A stretch of 64,000 nucleotides of DNA from Verrucomicrobiota bacterium (GCA_016219875.1 JACRJZ010000123.1:1-64000), one strand, 5' to 3'; shown: positions 18,601-26,311, counted from the stretch's first letter. Made by a program: numbers and translations. Notes: generated from the sequence alone by a model not told the origin.

Positions 18601-18801
18601 CGCCGCAGTTCATCGGCCTCGCGCGTGGAGGATCGCGTGGACGTTTTCCACGCCGCGGGCCGGCCGAACAAGCTCATCGAGCGCGCCTACCGCCTCAGCG
18701 TTCCTCGTGGCGGCGCGGTGAACGTCAAACTCACTCCGGAGCGCGGCGCAGCTTTGATTTGCGGCGCGGTGCTGGAACCGGTTGCCTTGGGGAAGCCGTG
18801 A
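15661..18801 (+). CDS. Large secreted glycosidase-like protein with C-terminal F5/8C domain
   Basis: The 1046-residue protein has a signal peptide (SRLPLVIGLASLMAASGAPAQQ). Residues about 30-150 resemble the N-terminal domain of GH20/GH67-type enzymes (AVAGELASFLGRLYP, ILLGSAASD, GVAHGVSALLTRLG). The middle (about 180-560) looks like a TIM-barrel (WILQSQKAGFNAIMVHAYGNN, PQITCLVVWFRTG, VPVVWAHHDDGNYIG, GIIHWTTRPLDLFF). A helical region follows, then an F5/8 type C (discoidin) domain at about 890-980 (FPASHAADGNLATRWAA, LQFRL, RVGLEWFASAQRQSRFEVLVSQDG). No catalytic pair can be assigned with confidence. It is probably a carbohydrate-active exoprotein whose family I cannot name. The ATG at 15661 precedes the signal peptide directly. 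Confidence 0.82.
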   Translation: MKSRLPLVIGLASLMAASGAPAQQAPPAVPVVVTATAPAVERAVAGELASFLGRLYPRSRFSVQSTLPDGGPCILLGSAASDPQIRQRFQPPLTNAESFIVTNFVDGARQCGVVAGADSRGVAHGVSALLTRLGCGFFLSGDTLPPARSEPVSFAEWTLADRPLVRDRLVFDWHNFLSGCSTWNLPEWRKWILQSQKAGFNAIMVHAYGNNPMVSFEFNGQTKPVGCLSTTVKGRDWSTMHVNDVRRLWGGEVFDQPAFGADAALGPDEQRADAALRLMHDGFACAAERAMGVFFANDVDTLSANPQGLILTLPAEARFPIGVQAMQWMNQEGGRMWLANPETSEGYRYYKAQVASLLKAYPQITCLVVWFRTGGTPWMEVKLAEMPAAWQTEYQAELAKTPEAAKLWHAPQVFALGKIVRAFDRALRELKAERVRLAAGTWDFKFLAPCDRFFPPHVKLIGLDYNVLHDRPQLGDAESRRVIREVAAHREVVPVVWAHHDDGNYIGRPYTPFAEFHSKLADARAAGFGIIHWTTRPLDLFFTSLSEQTWASTQDRPMRATCDDMAERCFGVGARAPMGEYLERWVTDAPKFARETSDWFIDHPLTNVEQVVRGCGERLKLIQAVESAQLKPDQRAHLDYFKGLEEFIAAFFREHDVYQRSQALLKSGDVAGARRAMAACEPGKIIQQFARFSSLGGMTRGEQGLVVSMNLRWLTHLVRHRQALGLEAVRVNFAPTSHDKLAQSRGTFTFHFTPDRQVWECRGEEETGVKTFALPASEKLSQGAELPSSWGEIGRTGIESDKPISFTLRPIMARDSRGTGGAAGLAAGDYRLRLLFLDPASTAPDQRVMELSANAGAGADEYEFDPVPARFLRLLCHGNSENDWNSLVEARVDSLATDGGQPAVTASASVDGFPASHAADGNLATRWAARGTNQWLQFRLAPDTVARRVGLEWFASAQRQSRFEVLVSQDGRAWTAVKNLRRSSSASRVEDRVDVFHAAGRPNKLIERAYRLSVPRGGAVNVKLTPERGAALICGAVLEPVALGKP

Positions 18802-18914
18802 CGACGAAATGGGCGCGCCGTCTCTTCCTGAAGACTTCGCTCGTCGCATCGGACCTGCGAAAGCCGGGAAAAGCTCATTGACGTCCTGGAGTCAGGAACC
18901 GAAGTTCCAGCCGT

Positions 18915-19328
18915 ATGGGCAAAGTCATCGTCAGAATTAAACTCACCAACTACAGCGACCTCGTGGTCCGGCGGCTCAAGCTGGCCAAGCGCAAGCCGCG
19001 GACGGTGGAAGTGGAGGCGCTGGTCGATACCGGAGCCACGCGGCTCTATCTCAAACCATCGGTCATCAAACGCCTCGGGCTGGTGCGCACCGACACCGTC
19101 CGTTCACAGACCACCAACGGCGATGCCCTCCGCTACAAATACGAGCCCGTGCAACTGGAATTGATGGGCCGCCGTGAGAGTTTCGACGTGATCGAAACCC
19201 CGGAAAACGTCCCTAACTTGCTCGGCCAAGTGCCGCTGGAAGTGCTGGACTTGGTGGTGGACGCCAAGGGCCAGCGCCTCACCCCCAATCCGGCGCATGG
19301 CGGCGAACAGATGACCGAGGAATACTGA
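18915..19328 (+). CDS. Clan AA aspartic protease-like protein
   Basis: A 137-residue single-domain protein with the retropepsin-type signature ALVDTGATRLYL (Asp38-Thr39-Gly40) after a beta-rich N-terminus, and a later hydrophobic strand (VPNLLGQVPLEVLDLVVD) in the place of the second conserved strand of the fold. Such stand-alone bacterial clan AA proteins would act as homodimers, like retropepsin. There is no signal peptide. Substrates are unknown. It follows the large secreted protein by 113 nt and may be independent. A GC hairpin (GCAGAGCG/CGCTCTGC, 19350-19370) lies just after the stop. Confidence 0.85.
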   Translation: MGKVIVRIKLTNYSDLVVRRLKLAKRKPRTVEVEALVDTGATRLYLKPSVIKRLGLVRTDTVRSQTTNGDALRYKYEPVQLELMGRRESFDVIETPENVPNLLGQVPLEVLDLVVDAKGQRLTPNPAHGGEQMTEEY

Positions 19329-19334
19329 CCGGCG

Positions 19335-19412
19335 TGGCTGCGTCCCCCGCAGAGCGATGCACGCTCTGCGCAGAGACAGGGAGTTGGCGGCGCTCTGCCG
19401 GGACGCCGTGAG
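19335..19412. repeat. Degenerate family D repeat (copy D4)
   Basis: The right half GGCGGCGCTCTGCCGGGACGCC matches the family D right arm; the left half (GGCGTGGCTGCGTCCCCCGC) is diverged, and an extra hairpin lies inside. It starts six bases past the stop of the preceding gene. Confidence 0.5.
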
Positions 19413-19507
19413 AGCTTGTCGCCATCACCTCCTGCAATTGGGAATCCCCGATCCTCTTTGCTGGAATTGGGCTTGGAAGGCGGAGGTTTTTTTGAGAGAT
19501 CAATCCC

Positions 19508-20491
19508 ATGCAAACAATGCTCCATCGCCGCGACTTCCTCCGGTTGTCCACCGCCGCAGCGGCCCTGCCACTGGCTGGTCGCCTGCACGCCGCCACTCCC
19601 GCTGCGAAGACCGCTCCGCCGCCCAAGGCGACCAACCCCATGACCGCTGATCCCGCGGGCCTCACCACCTACCAGATTGGCCCGCAGATTTGGGTCCGGT
19701 TCGACAACCGCCTGGTCACCTGCTACCGCGCGCACCGCTCGCAGAAGTACCCGTACCTCTTCCCGCTAAGCGGACCGTTGAGCGGGCTGTCCGTGACAAG
19801 CGAGACGGCGTTGCCGTGGCCGCATCACCGCTCGCTGTTCTTCGGCTGCGACCGCGTCAACGGCGGCAATTATTGGCAGGAGGATTTCGACAAAGGCCAG
19901 ATCCTCTCGACCGGCCCCAAACTCGGGGCGACCACGCCCGACTCCGTGGAAATCCTCGATCGCTGCGAGTGGCAGAAGCCCGGCGGGCCGATCGTGGCAA
20001 AAGAGCAGCGGCGCATCACGGTGACGGTCGCTGGTTCCCGCTTGCGGTTCATCGACTGGGAGACGCAGTGGCAGGCCGTGGAAACGATCACGGTGCAGAA
20101 GACGAATCACTCGCTGTTCTCCGCCCGCGCGGCGCTCGACCTCACCCCCACGGGCGGCGGGCAGTTGGTCAATGCGGAAGGCGACAGCGGCGAGAAGGCG
20201 ACGTTCGGCAAGAAATCCGCGTGGTGCGACTTCTCAGGCAAGCGCGATGCGGCAGCCGGCGGCGTGATCGAGGGTATCGCGATCCTCGATCATCCCAAGA
20301 ACCCGTGGTCGCCCTGCCCGTGGTTCACGCGCGACTATGGGTTCATGTCGCCGACGCCGATGAACTGGATCGAGAAGCCGTGGCAGTTGGAAGCCAGCCA
20401 ATCCGTCACGCTGCGCTACCGCGTCGTGGTCCACGCCGGCGACGCCAAGGAAGCCGGGCTGGCTGAGATCTTCAAGGCGTGGGCGGTGTAG
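19508..20491 (+). CDS. Tat-exported PmoA-like (DUF6807) family protein
   Basis: A 327-residue protein beginning with a twin-arginine-type signal (LHRRDFLRLSTAAAALPLAG). The mature part has the pattern of the PmoA-like/DUF6807 family: IWVRFDNRLVTCYRA, YPYLFPLSGP, LPWPHHRSLFFGCDRVNG, RLRFIDWETQW, ILDHPKNPWSPCPWF and the final LRYRVVVHAGDA. The name comes from an old annotation link to methane oxygenase; no such activity is implied. Members are common exoproteins in Planctomycetes and Verrucomicrobia, near carbohydrate genes. The biochemical role is unknown. The start at 19508 gives the complete Tat signal. Confidence 0.85.
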   Translation: MQTMLHRRDFLRLSTAAAALPLAGRLHAATPAAKTAPPPKATNPMTADPAGLTTYQIGPQIWVRFDNRLVTCYRAHRSQKYPYLFPLSGPLSGLSVTSETALPWPHHRSLFFGCDRVNGGNYWQEDFDKGQILSTGPKLGATTPDSVEILDRCEWQKPGGPIVAKEQRRITVTVAGSRLRFIDWETQWQAVETITVQKTNHSLFSARAALDLTPTGGGQLVNAEGDSGEKATFGKKSAWCDFSGKRDAAAGGVIEGIAILDHPKNPWSPCPWFTRDYGFMSPTPMNWIEKPWQLEASQSVTLRYRVVVHAGDAKEAGLAEIFKAWAV

Positions 20492-20495
20492 CGGG

Positions 20496-20990
20496 TTCCC
20501 TCTCCCGTCGGACGGGAGAGGGCTAGGGTGAGGGCTTGGGGAGCGTTGATCTGGAACCCGGCGAAATCCTTGCTCCGTTCCCCTCACCCCGGCCCTCTCC
20601 CATCCGATGGGAGAGGGAGAGTTGAGCACACGTTTGGACAAGACGAGCATTCGCTGGCGACGAGCGCGTGGAGCGTGTTCCCTCTCCCATCGGACGGGAG
20701 AGGGCTAGGGTGAGGGCTTGGGAGCGTTAATCTGGAACCCGGCGAAATCCTCGCTCCGTTCCCCTCACCCCGACCCTCTCCCATCCGATGGGAGAGGGAG
20801 AGTTGAGCACGCGTCTGGACGAGGCCAGCATTCGTTGGCAACGAGCGCGTGGAGCGGGTTCCCTCTCCCGTCGGACGGGAGAGGGCTAGGGTGAGGGCTT
20901 GGAGAGCGTTGATCTGGAACCCGGCGAAATCCTCCCTCTGTTCCCTTCACCCCGACCCTCTCCCATCCGATGGGAGAGGGAGAGCCGAGT
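20496..20990. repeat. Tandem array of 181-182 bp palindromic units (about 2.7 copies)
   Basis: Units begin at 20496, 20678 and 20859. Each carries two 25-nt palindromes built on CCCTCTCCC...GGGAGAGGG with 12-bp arms (one with core GTCGGAC, one with ATCCGAT). GAGGGCTAGGGTGAGGG and CCCTCACCCC-GCCCTCTCCC also oppose each other. The array fills the gap between the DUF6807 gene and argB, which are convergent. Confidence 0.92.
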
Positions 20991-21034
20991 TGGTTCCGTG
21001 GAATTTCCTGATGGACACGAAACTACCGTCGCCG

Positions 21035-21910
21035 TCACAGCACCACTTCCGTGCCCACGCCTTCGTCGGTGAAGATTTCCAGCAGCACCGAGTGCGGCAT
21101 GCGGCCATCGACGAGCGACACCTTGTCCACACCCGATTTGATGGCGGCCACGGCCCCATCGACTTTCGGGATCATTCCCTTGTCCACGATGCCAGCCTGT
21201 TTGAGCGCGGGCACTTCGCTGGTCTGCAGATGCGCAATGAGCGTGGCGGGGTCCTTCGGATCGCGCATCAGCCCTGGCACGTCGCTCATGAAGACGAGCC
21301 GCTTGGCCTTGAGCGCGATGGCGGCTTGGGCGGCGGCCACGTCGGCGTTGCAGTTGTAAATCTGGCCGTCCTGGCCGCGCGCGGTGGGACTGATGATCGG
21401 AGTGATTCCTTTGGAAATGCACTCCAGCAGCGGCGCGGTGTTGACGCCGACGACTTCCCCCACGTAGCCGAGGTCGAGGTCTTCGTCTGCCGGGCCTTTC
21501 ACGACCAGCTTGCGGCAGGTGAAAATGTCCGGCCCGGCGAACCCTTTGGCCACGCCCCCGAGCGAGTTGATGGTGGCGACGATCTCCGGGTTAATCTCCC
21601 GCGAGAGCACGTCGTCCACGATCTGCACCGTGGCTTCGTCCGTGACGCGCTGGCCTTGGATGAAGTTGGCTTTCAGCCCGGCCTTCTCCATCGCGCGAGT
21701 GATGGCCTTGCCGCCGCCGTGGACGACGACCGGGTTGATCTCGACGGCTTCGAGAAACACGATGTCGCGCGCCACGCCGTGGCGCACGGCGGCATCGGGC
21801 GAGTCCATGAACGAGCCGCCGTATTTCACGACAAACGTGGCGCCGCTGAATTTCTGGATGAAGGGCAACGCTTCGAGGAGCGTCGCGGCCTTCGCGATCA
21901 AGTCCTGCAT
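21035..21910 (-). CDS. argB: Acetylglutamate kinase
   Basis: ArgB phosphorylates N-acetylglutamate in arginine synthesis in the cytoplasm. The 291-residue protein has the N-terminal helix (MQDLIAKAATLLEALPFIQ) found in arginine-regulated hexameric forms, the nucleotide-binding VVKYGGSFM, VVHGGGKAIT, then NPEIVATINSLGG, NCNADVAAAQAAIALKA, VFMSDVPGLM and the C-terminal MIPKVDGAVAAIKSGVDKVSLVDGR. Length is typical. The N-terminal helix suggests feedback inhibition by arginine (an inference from family knowledge). No other arginine gene is adjacent; it faces the tandem repeat array. Confidence 0.96.
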   Translation of the reverse strand: MQDLIAKAATLLEALPFIQKFSGATFVVKYGGSFMDSPDAAVRHGVARDIVFLEAVEINPVVVHGGGKAITRAMEKAGLKANFIQGQRVTDEATVQIVDDVLSREINPEIVATINSLGGVAKGFAGPDIFTCRKLVVKGPADEDLDLGYVGEVVGVNTAPLLECISKGITPIISPTARGQDGQIYNCNADVAAAQAAIALKAKRLVFMSDVPGLMRDPKDPATLIAHLQTSEVPALKQAGIVDKGMIPKVDGAVAAIKSGVDKVSLVDGRMPHSVLLEIFTDEGVGTEVVL

Positions 21911-21989
21911 GGCGCCTAGTTCAACGCCAGGTCCCGCCGCAGATCAAGCCGGGAGAAGGAACGGCCAGTTCCTCGCGCCAAGCACCGCC

Positions 21990-22018
21990 TCGACAACCGG
22001 CAACAAAGGGGCTATAGA
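21990..22018 (+). promoter_or_regulatory. Candidate sigma-70 promoter for the gene at 22048
   Basis: TCGACA (21990-21995), 17-bp spacer, TATAGA (22013-22018). It predicts a leader of about 22 nt that contains the GAAAGGAG ribosome binding site before ATG 22048. Confidence 0.45.
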
Positions 22019-22047
22019 CTCGGTGTGTTTGAGAAAGGAGAAAGTTT

Positions 22048-23550
22048 ATGAAAATGGCCGAACGAATTGAGATGAGGGCCGGCCTGCTGGCGCTGGTGTG
22101 CGTCGCGGCACTTCAGCCGAGCCTGGCCCTGAGTGCGGCGTCCGCTCCGCCGGACGAGCGCGTGAACTACACCCTCCTGCCGGGCAGCCAGTTGGCGGAT
22201 GATTGCCCGATCTGCGGGCGGCCCACGTTTCTGGAACCGATGCGGGGCGCCTTCCAACTGCGGCTGCTCCATGAGAATCCTCTGTTCAGCACCTACAGCA
22301 TCGAGCGGATCACCTTCACCGCCGGCACCCCGGCGGGGCGGTCCTACAAAATCACCGGCGACGGCACCTACACCATCGGCGGCGAAGTGGCCCTGCGGCA
22401 AGAGACGGTCCTGAACTTGTGGATCGACGACGGTGTGGCCAACCGGCTGTGCCACTTCACCAACGCGGACTACTCGCCTCAGCGTCAGTGGCCGATGCTC
22501 AAGGTCACGCTGGACCAGACCAACGGCACTTGGATCCAGACCTATCATCTGGAAATCGCCGCCGCGCCGTTCCGGGACCTATGGTTTTCCACCCAGAACG
22601 GTTTTCATGCCGGCATCTGGCAAGGGCCGACGAACTTCGTCAGCGCGGGCGGTTTGGTTTCGTGGACGGGGCACGTGGCGAAACGCAACCAGCATCTCAC
22701 CAAGCGCCTCGGCGTCATGCCGCCCGCGCCAGACTTGGGCCTCGACGCCTTGGACGTGTTGCCTGGCGGCGAGATCGCGTTCTCCATCGAAACGGACGTC
22801 TTCAGCGAAACCCTTGGCGTGCTGCACGAGGGCGATGTGCTTTCCGATCGGGGCCGCGTGGCGTGGAGCTTCAATGACCTCGTGTCCTCGTTCAACCCAG
22901 AGCCGCCGGTCAACGATCCGGGTCTGGACGCCTTGCGGGTGCTCGGCACGAACGAGGTGTACTTCTCGGTGCGAACCGATTTCTTCTCCAGGAAATTGGG
23001 CCGCACGGTTCGGCGCGGGGATTTGCTTTCCAGCCAGGGACGAATCGTGAAATCCAACGGCGAGTTGATCGCGGCGTTCAGGCCAGCCGATCCAAGCAAG
23101 GACTACGGGCTGCGCGACGTCTTCGTGTGGCCGAGCGGCGAAATCTGGTTCGCGACCGAAGACGGTTTCCACGACGCGCAGTTCGAGGGGTACGGGCGCG
23201 GCGATCTGCTCAGCGATCATGGCTACGTGGTCTATCGCAACCTTGACCTGCTCGCCGTCTTCCAGCCGTTGGAGGACCTGGCGGACTTCGGCTTGGACGC
23301 CGTGCATGTTTTCAGCGACGCCGTTGCCCCGCCCCAGCCCGCGTTCCTGGCGGGCTTTTCGGCGGACCGCGTCACAGGGAGCCTGACGTTTCAGTGGCCC
23401 GCCACGAATAGCATCGTCCAACTCGAAACCGCCGGCGACGTGACGGGCGCTTGGTCGCCGTGCGGTCCGATCACGGGCGAAATCTCTTACCAGGATGTCG
23501 GCGCTCTCACGAATCGCCCGCAAGCCTTCTACCGATTACGGCAGTGGTGA
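22048..23550 (+). CDS. Secreted protein of unknown function with repeated beta segments
   Basis: I do not recognise this 500-residue protein. It has a signal peptide (RAGLLALVCVAALQPSLALSAA) and, near the start, a CPICG pair of cysteines. Residues about 230-430 hold four repeats of about 60 residues with the form GLDAL-V-----EIAFSIETD-F---LG-L--GDLLS--GRVV, seen at LGLDALDVLPGGEIAFSIE, PGLDALRVLGTNEVYFSVR, YGLRDVFVWPSGEIWFATE and FGLDAVHVFSDA. These look like blades of a beta-propeller. The last 65 residues (TGSLTFQWPATNSIVQLETAGDV ... FYRLRQW) match the short C-terminal domain seen on many verrucomicrobial exoproteins. A good ribosome binding site supports the start. Confidence 0.8.
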   Translation: MKMAERIEMRAGLLALVCVAALQPSLALSAASAPPDERVNYTLLPGSQLADDCPICGRPTFLEPMRGAFQLRLLHENPLFSTYSIERITFTAGTPAGRSYKITGDGTYTIGGEVALRQETVLNLWIDDGVANRLCHFTNADYSPQRQWPMLKVTLDQTNGTWIQTYHLEIAAAPFRDLWFSTQNGFHAGIWQGPTNFVSAGGLVSWTGHVAKRNQHLTKRLGVMPPAPDLGLDALDVLPGGEIAFSIETDVFSETLGVLHEGDVLSDRGRVAWSFNDLVSSFNPEPPVNDPGLDALRVLGTNEVYFSVRTDFFSRKLGRTVRRGDLLSSQGRIVKSNGELIAAFRPADPSKDYGLRDVFVWPSGEIWFATEDGFHDAQFEGYGRGDLLSDHGYVVYRNLDLLAVFQPLEDLADFGLDAVHVFSDAVAPPQPAFLAGFSADRVTGSLTFQWPATNSIVQLETAGDVTGAWSPCGPITGEISYQDVGALTNRPQAFYRLRQW

Positions 23551-23711
23551 TCGGCCGGCGATGGGGCGGAGGCGCGCTCAGAGCGTGGCCGTTCTGCATC
23601 GAGTTGGTTGACCGAGTTCCGCCGCGCCTTGCCCGTGTGCTCGCCCTCAAGTTTGCCCGGAGGGAAATTCGCTGGTGGAAGCAGCGGGGCATGTGCTATG
23701 GGTTGCACCGT

Positions 23712-24134
23712 ATGAATGCACGGGAAGTCTTGATCGCGGAAATTCAACGGCAACCAGAGCCGTTGTTGGTGGAATTGCAGCACTACCTGGAGTTTCTGAT
23801 TGCGAAACAAAGCCGCCTGCCGAAAGGGATGGAGCTTTCCGTCTTGCCGGTGGCGGAGGTCCGCAAAGCAGGATTGCATCTTCGCTTCAAACAGCTCTTG
23901 GAATTGAGGCCGACCGCGGACGAAACGGGCACTTTGCTTTGTGTTCGGCAGGAGGCCTTGGGCATTGACGTGTTCGCCCCGAGCCGGCAGGAGTTGCTGG
24001 GGGAAGTCCAGGACCAAATTGTCCTGCTCTGGCGGGAGTACGCCTGCGCGCCGCCCGAAACGCTCACGCCTGGGGCACGGCGCTTGCGGGCCAATCTGTT
24101 GAGCCAGGTCGAGGAGGTCGCCCGTGCCGCGTGA
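23712..24134 (+). CDS. Antitoxin-like partner of a HicA-like protein
   Basis: A 140-residue protein with no signal peptide. The N-terminus (EPLLVELQHYLEFLIAKQ) resembles the DUF2281-type helix found in several antitoxin-like small proteins; the C-terminal 90 residues (LGIDVFAPSRQELLGEVQDQIVLLWREYA) look like a small alpha/beta domain I do not recognise. It overlaps the next gene by 11 nt, with a GAGGAG ribosome binding site for that gene (24111-24116) inside its 3' end. This gene order and coupling are typical of toxin-antitoxin pairs, which is the basis for the call. ATG 23712 is chosen as the first start after the previous gene that precedes coherent sequence. Confidence 0.65.
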   Translation: MNAREVLIAEIQRQPEPLLVELQHYLEFLIAKQSRLPKGMELSVLPVAEVRKAGLHLRFKQLLELRPTADETGTLLCVRQEALGIDVFAPSRQELLGEVQDQIVLLWREYACAPPETLTPGARRLRANLLSQVEEVARAA

Positions 24135-24402
24135 ACGGAGGGACGTGGAAGCCGGATTGTTGTGCAAGGGCTTCCAGCAGCGCGAGGGCGACCATCACTA
24201 CTTCATCTATTTCACGGAGGAAGGCCAGAAGAGTCGCGTCGTTACGAAGACCAGCCACAGTATGAAGGAGATTCCCGACGTTCTCCTGTGCCAGATGGCC
24301 CGCCAATGCCGCCTGACGAAAGCCCTCTTCCTGGGCTTGGTGGATTGCCCGCTGAACCGCGGCGATTACGAGCGGCTGCTGGACCAAGGCGGACAGCTGT
24401 AA
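24124..24402 (+). CDS. HicA-like toxin candidate
   Basis: A 92-residue protein starting at GTG 24124. The arrangement GFQQREGDHHYFIYF followed by TSHSMKEIPDVLLCQMARQ resembles HicA mRNA interferases, where a Gly-x-His-x-x-Phe motif carries the catalytic His on a double-stranded-RNA-binding-like fold and a conserved His-x-x-x-Glu-Ile precedes a helix. It is longer than classic HicA (about 60 residues), with an extra C-terminal helix pair (LTKALFLGLVDCPLNRGDYERLL). It overlaps its upstream partner by 11 nt. RNase activity is inferred only; the partner is not a recognisable HicB. Confidence 0.6.
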   Translation: MPRERRDVEAGLLCKGFQQREGDHHYFIYFTEEGQKSRVVTKTSHSMKEIPDVLLCQMARQCRLTKALFLGLVDCPLNRGDYERLLDQGGQL

Positions 24403-24496
24403 ACCGGCGGGCCGGCGGGGGAACCAGGGCCGTTGTTCCGCGCGGGTCCACGGCGTTGTGAGCAGGCCCAATTACTTGCCGGGCGCTTCGTCCGCC

Positions 24497-25981
24497 TCAC
24501 CCTTCCCCGTCCGCCGAGAGTTTGCGGTAGAGCGTGGCGAGACTGATGCCAAGCAGCGCCGCCGCCTTTTCCTTGTCGCCGTTGGTCTGGGCCAGCGCGC
24601 GGTTGAGGAAAGCGGCTTCTTGCTCGCGCATGAAGTCTTTCAGATTGCCGAGCGAAAGCTGCGGCAGCGAAGCTCCCGCACCGGCCACCGACGGCGCGGG
24701 CTGGTTCGGCAGCGGGAAAATCGTGTCATCACGTACGGGCGGCACCGTCGGCGGCGCGACCGGGACGGCTGGCTCCACCATTGGCTCCAGTTCTTTCGAC
24801 TGGAAATTTTGGGCGACGCGGGGCGGCAGGTCGCTCAATTGAATGACCTCGGTCTCGCACAAGGCGGAGGCGCGTTCGATGGCGTTCTGCAACTCGCGCA
24901 CGTTCCCCGGCCAAGCGTGGGCGAGAATAGCCTGCATGGCCTGGCGGCTCATCTGGAGCGGCTGGCCGCTGCGGGGATGGGGCTTGTTCTTGAGGAAGTG
25001 GGCCACGACGAGCGGGATGTCGTCACGCCGCTCGCGCAGGGGCGGCAGTTCCACGGCGATGACGTTGAGCCGGTAGTAAAGGTCTTCGCGGAACGTGCCG
25101 TCCTGGACTTTCTTGAGGAGCGGCTCGTTGGTTGCGGCCAGCACGCGGACGTTCACATAGATCGGCGTGTTGTCGCCGACGCGCCGCACTTCGCGGTCCT
25201 GCAACACCCGCAACAGGCGGCTTTGCAGCACCGGCGACATGGAGCCGATTTCGTCGAGGAAGATCGTTCCTCCGTCCGCTTCCTGGAAAAGCCCCTTCTT
25301 GTCTTGGATCGCGCCGGTGAACGCACCTTTGCGATGGCCGAACAACTCGGATTCCAGCAGGTTCTCCGGCAGCGCCGCGCAGTTCACCGGCACGAACGGC
25401 GCGAACTGTCGCCGGCTATTGAAATGCAGCGCGCGCGCGACCAGTTCCTTGCCCGTGCCGCTCTCGCCCAGGATGAGGATGGTGCTGTCGGTGTCGGCCA
25501 CGCGCTCGACCATCTTGAAGACTTCCTGCATGGAGGCGGAGCGGCCCACGATCTGGCTGAGCTGGTATTTGTGGTTGAGCTGTTTCTTGAGGAAAAGGTT
25601 CTCCGAGACGGCGTCGTTGAAGGCGAGCGCGCGCTCCACGGTGAGCTTGAAATCATCGAGCTTGAACGGCTTCTCCAGGTAGTCGAACGCCCCTTTCTTC
25701 ATCGCTTCCACCGCCGTGCTCACGGTGGCGTAGCCGGTGATGACCAGCACGATGGCGGGCGGATTCAGCGCCTTGGCTTTGTCGAGAATGTCCAGGCCGA
25801 CGGGCCGGCTCTTTTCGAGGTAGAGGTCGGCGATGACCAGTTCGGGGCTGTGCTCTTCGAGGAGGTCGATGGCTTTGCGGGCGTTGCTGCACGGAAACAC
25901 CTCATGGCCTTCGGCGCGCAACAGCTCCGAAATCATCTGGATCATCGTGATTTCGTCATCAACGACCAGGACTTTTGCCAT
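24497..25981 (-). CDS. NtrC-family sigma-54-dependent response regulator
   Basis: Domains: receiver (1-120, DD acidic pair at 8-9, phospho-acceptor Asp52 in LVIADLYLE, Lys in YLEKPFK), AAA+ sigma-54 activator (about 145-375) with Walker A GESGTGKE, the sigma-54 contact loop GAFTGA, Walker B GGTIFLDEIG and arginine-finger region RVGDNTPIYVNVR, then a Pro-rich linker and a Fis-type helix-turn-helix (EKAAALLGISLATLYRKL). It activates transcription of unknown sigma-54 promoters when phosphorylated. No cognate kinase is adjacent; the hybrid kinase at 35377 carries its own receiver and could be a donor, but that is speculative. All key residues for phosphorylation and activation are present. Confidence 0.94.
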   Translation of the reverse strand: MAKVLVVDDEITMIQMISELLRAEGHEVFPCSNARKAIDLLEEHSPELVIADLYLEKSRPVGLDILDKAKALNPPAIVLVITGYATVSTAVEAMKKGAFDYLEKPFKLDDFKLTVERALAFNDAVSENLFLKKQLNHKYQLSQIVGRSASMQEVFKMVERVADTDSTILILGESGTGKELVARALHFNSRRQFAPFVPVNCAALPENLLESELFGHRKGAFTGAIQDKKGLFQEADGGTIFLDEIGSMSPVLQSRLLRVLQDREVRRVGDNTPIYVNVRVLAATNEPLLKKVQDGTFREDLYYRLNVIAVELPPLRERRDDIPLVVAHFLKNKPHPRSGQPLQMSRQAMQAILAHAWPGNVRELQNAIERASALCETEVIQLSDLPPRVAQNFQSKELEPMVEPAVPVAPPTVPPVRDDTIFPLPNQPAPSVAGAGASLPQLSLGNLKDFMREQEAAFLNRALAQTNGDKEKAAALLGISLATLYRKLSADGEG

Positions 25982-26045
25982 GCGCGGAAGTTAGGGGAAA
26001 CGCCGGGACCGGCGCAACGGCTAAATGCCACCGGAGTGGCGCGGG

Positions 26046-26246
26046 CAAGGCTGCATCAAGCTCTCGCCCGGCGCACCGGGTAGCGCAGGTTTTCCAACCT
26101 GCCGTATCGCCGACTTGCAGTCGGCAAGGCCGTGAAACTTCCAGCCGGCTGGCCGCTTCCAACGCTCGCCGGTTGGAAAACCGGCGCTACGGCAGACTGA
26201 AAGTCTGCGCTACGAGTGCTCCCGAACCGAGCTTGATGCAGCCTTG
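26046..26246. mobile_element. Family A 201-bp mobile element, copy A2
   Basis: Perfect 17-bp terminal inverted repeats CAAGGCTGCATCAAGCT (26046-26062) and its complement (26230-26246) enclose five short stem-loops, including GCAGGTT/AACCTGC, GCCGACT/AGTCGGC and CGCCGGTT-GGAA-AACCGGCG. Length is identical to copies A3 and A4. The flanks TGGCGCGGG and AGGCGTTCG share only 5 of 9 positions, so no target duplication can be claimed here. It lies between two divergent genes. Confidence 0.88.
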
Positions 26247-26311
26247 AGGCGTTCGCTCCGCACCGGATGATTGCTTGCGTCAGCCTGGAGGAGGTAGGCA
26301 CAATTCCCGCC

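Noticed and set aside
19508..20491. Particulate methane monooxygenase subunit
   Set aside because: The PmoA-like family name is historical; the protein is Tat-exported and soluble, with no membrane helices or copper motifs of true PmoA.
20496..20990. Possible CRISPR-like array (regular repeats with palindromes)
   Set aside because: The period is 181-182 bp with the whole unit repeated, not 24-40 bp repeats with unique spacers, and there are no cas genes.
26037..26255. Target duplication around element A2
   Set aside because: TGGCGCGGG and AGGCGTTCG share only 5 of 9 positions, within chance for GC-rich DNA, so none is claimed.
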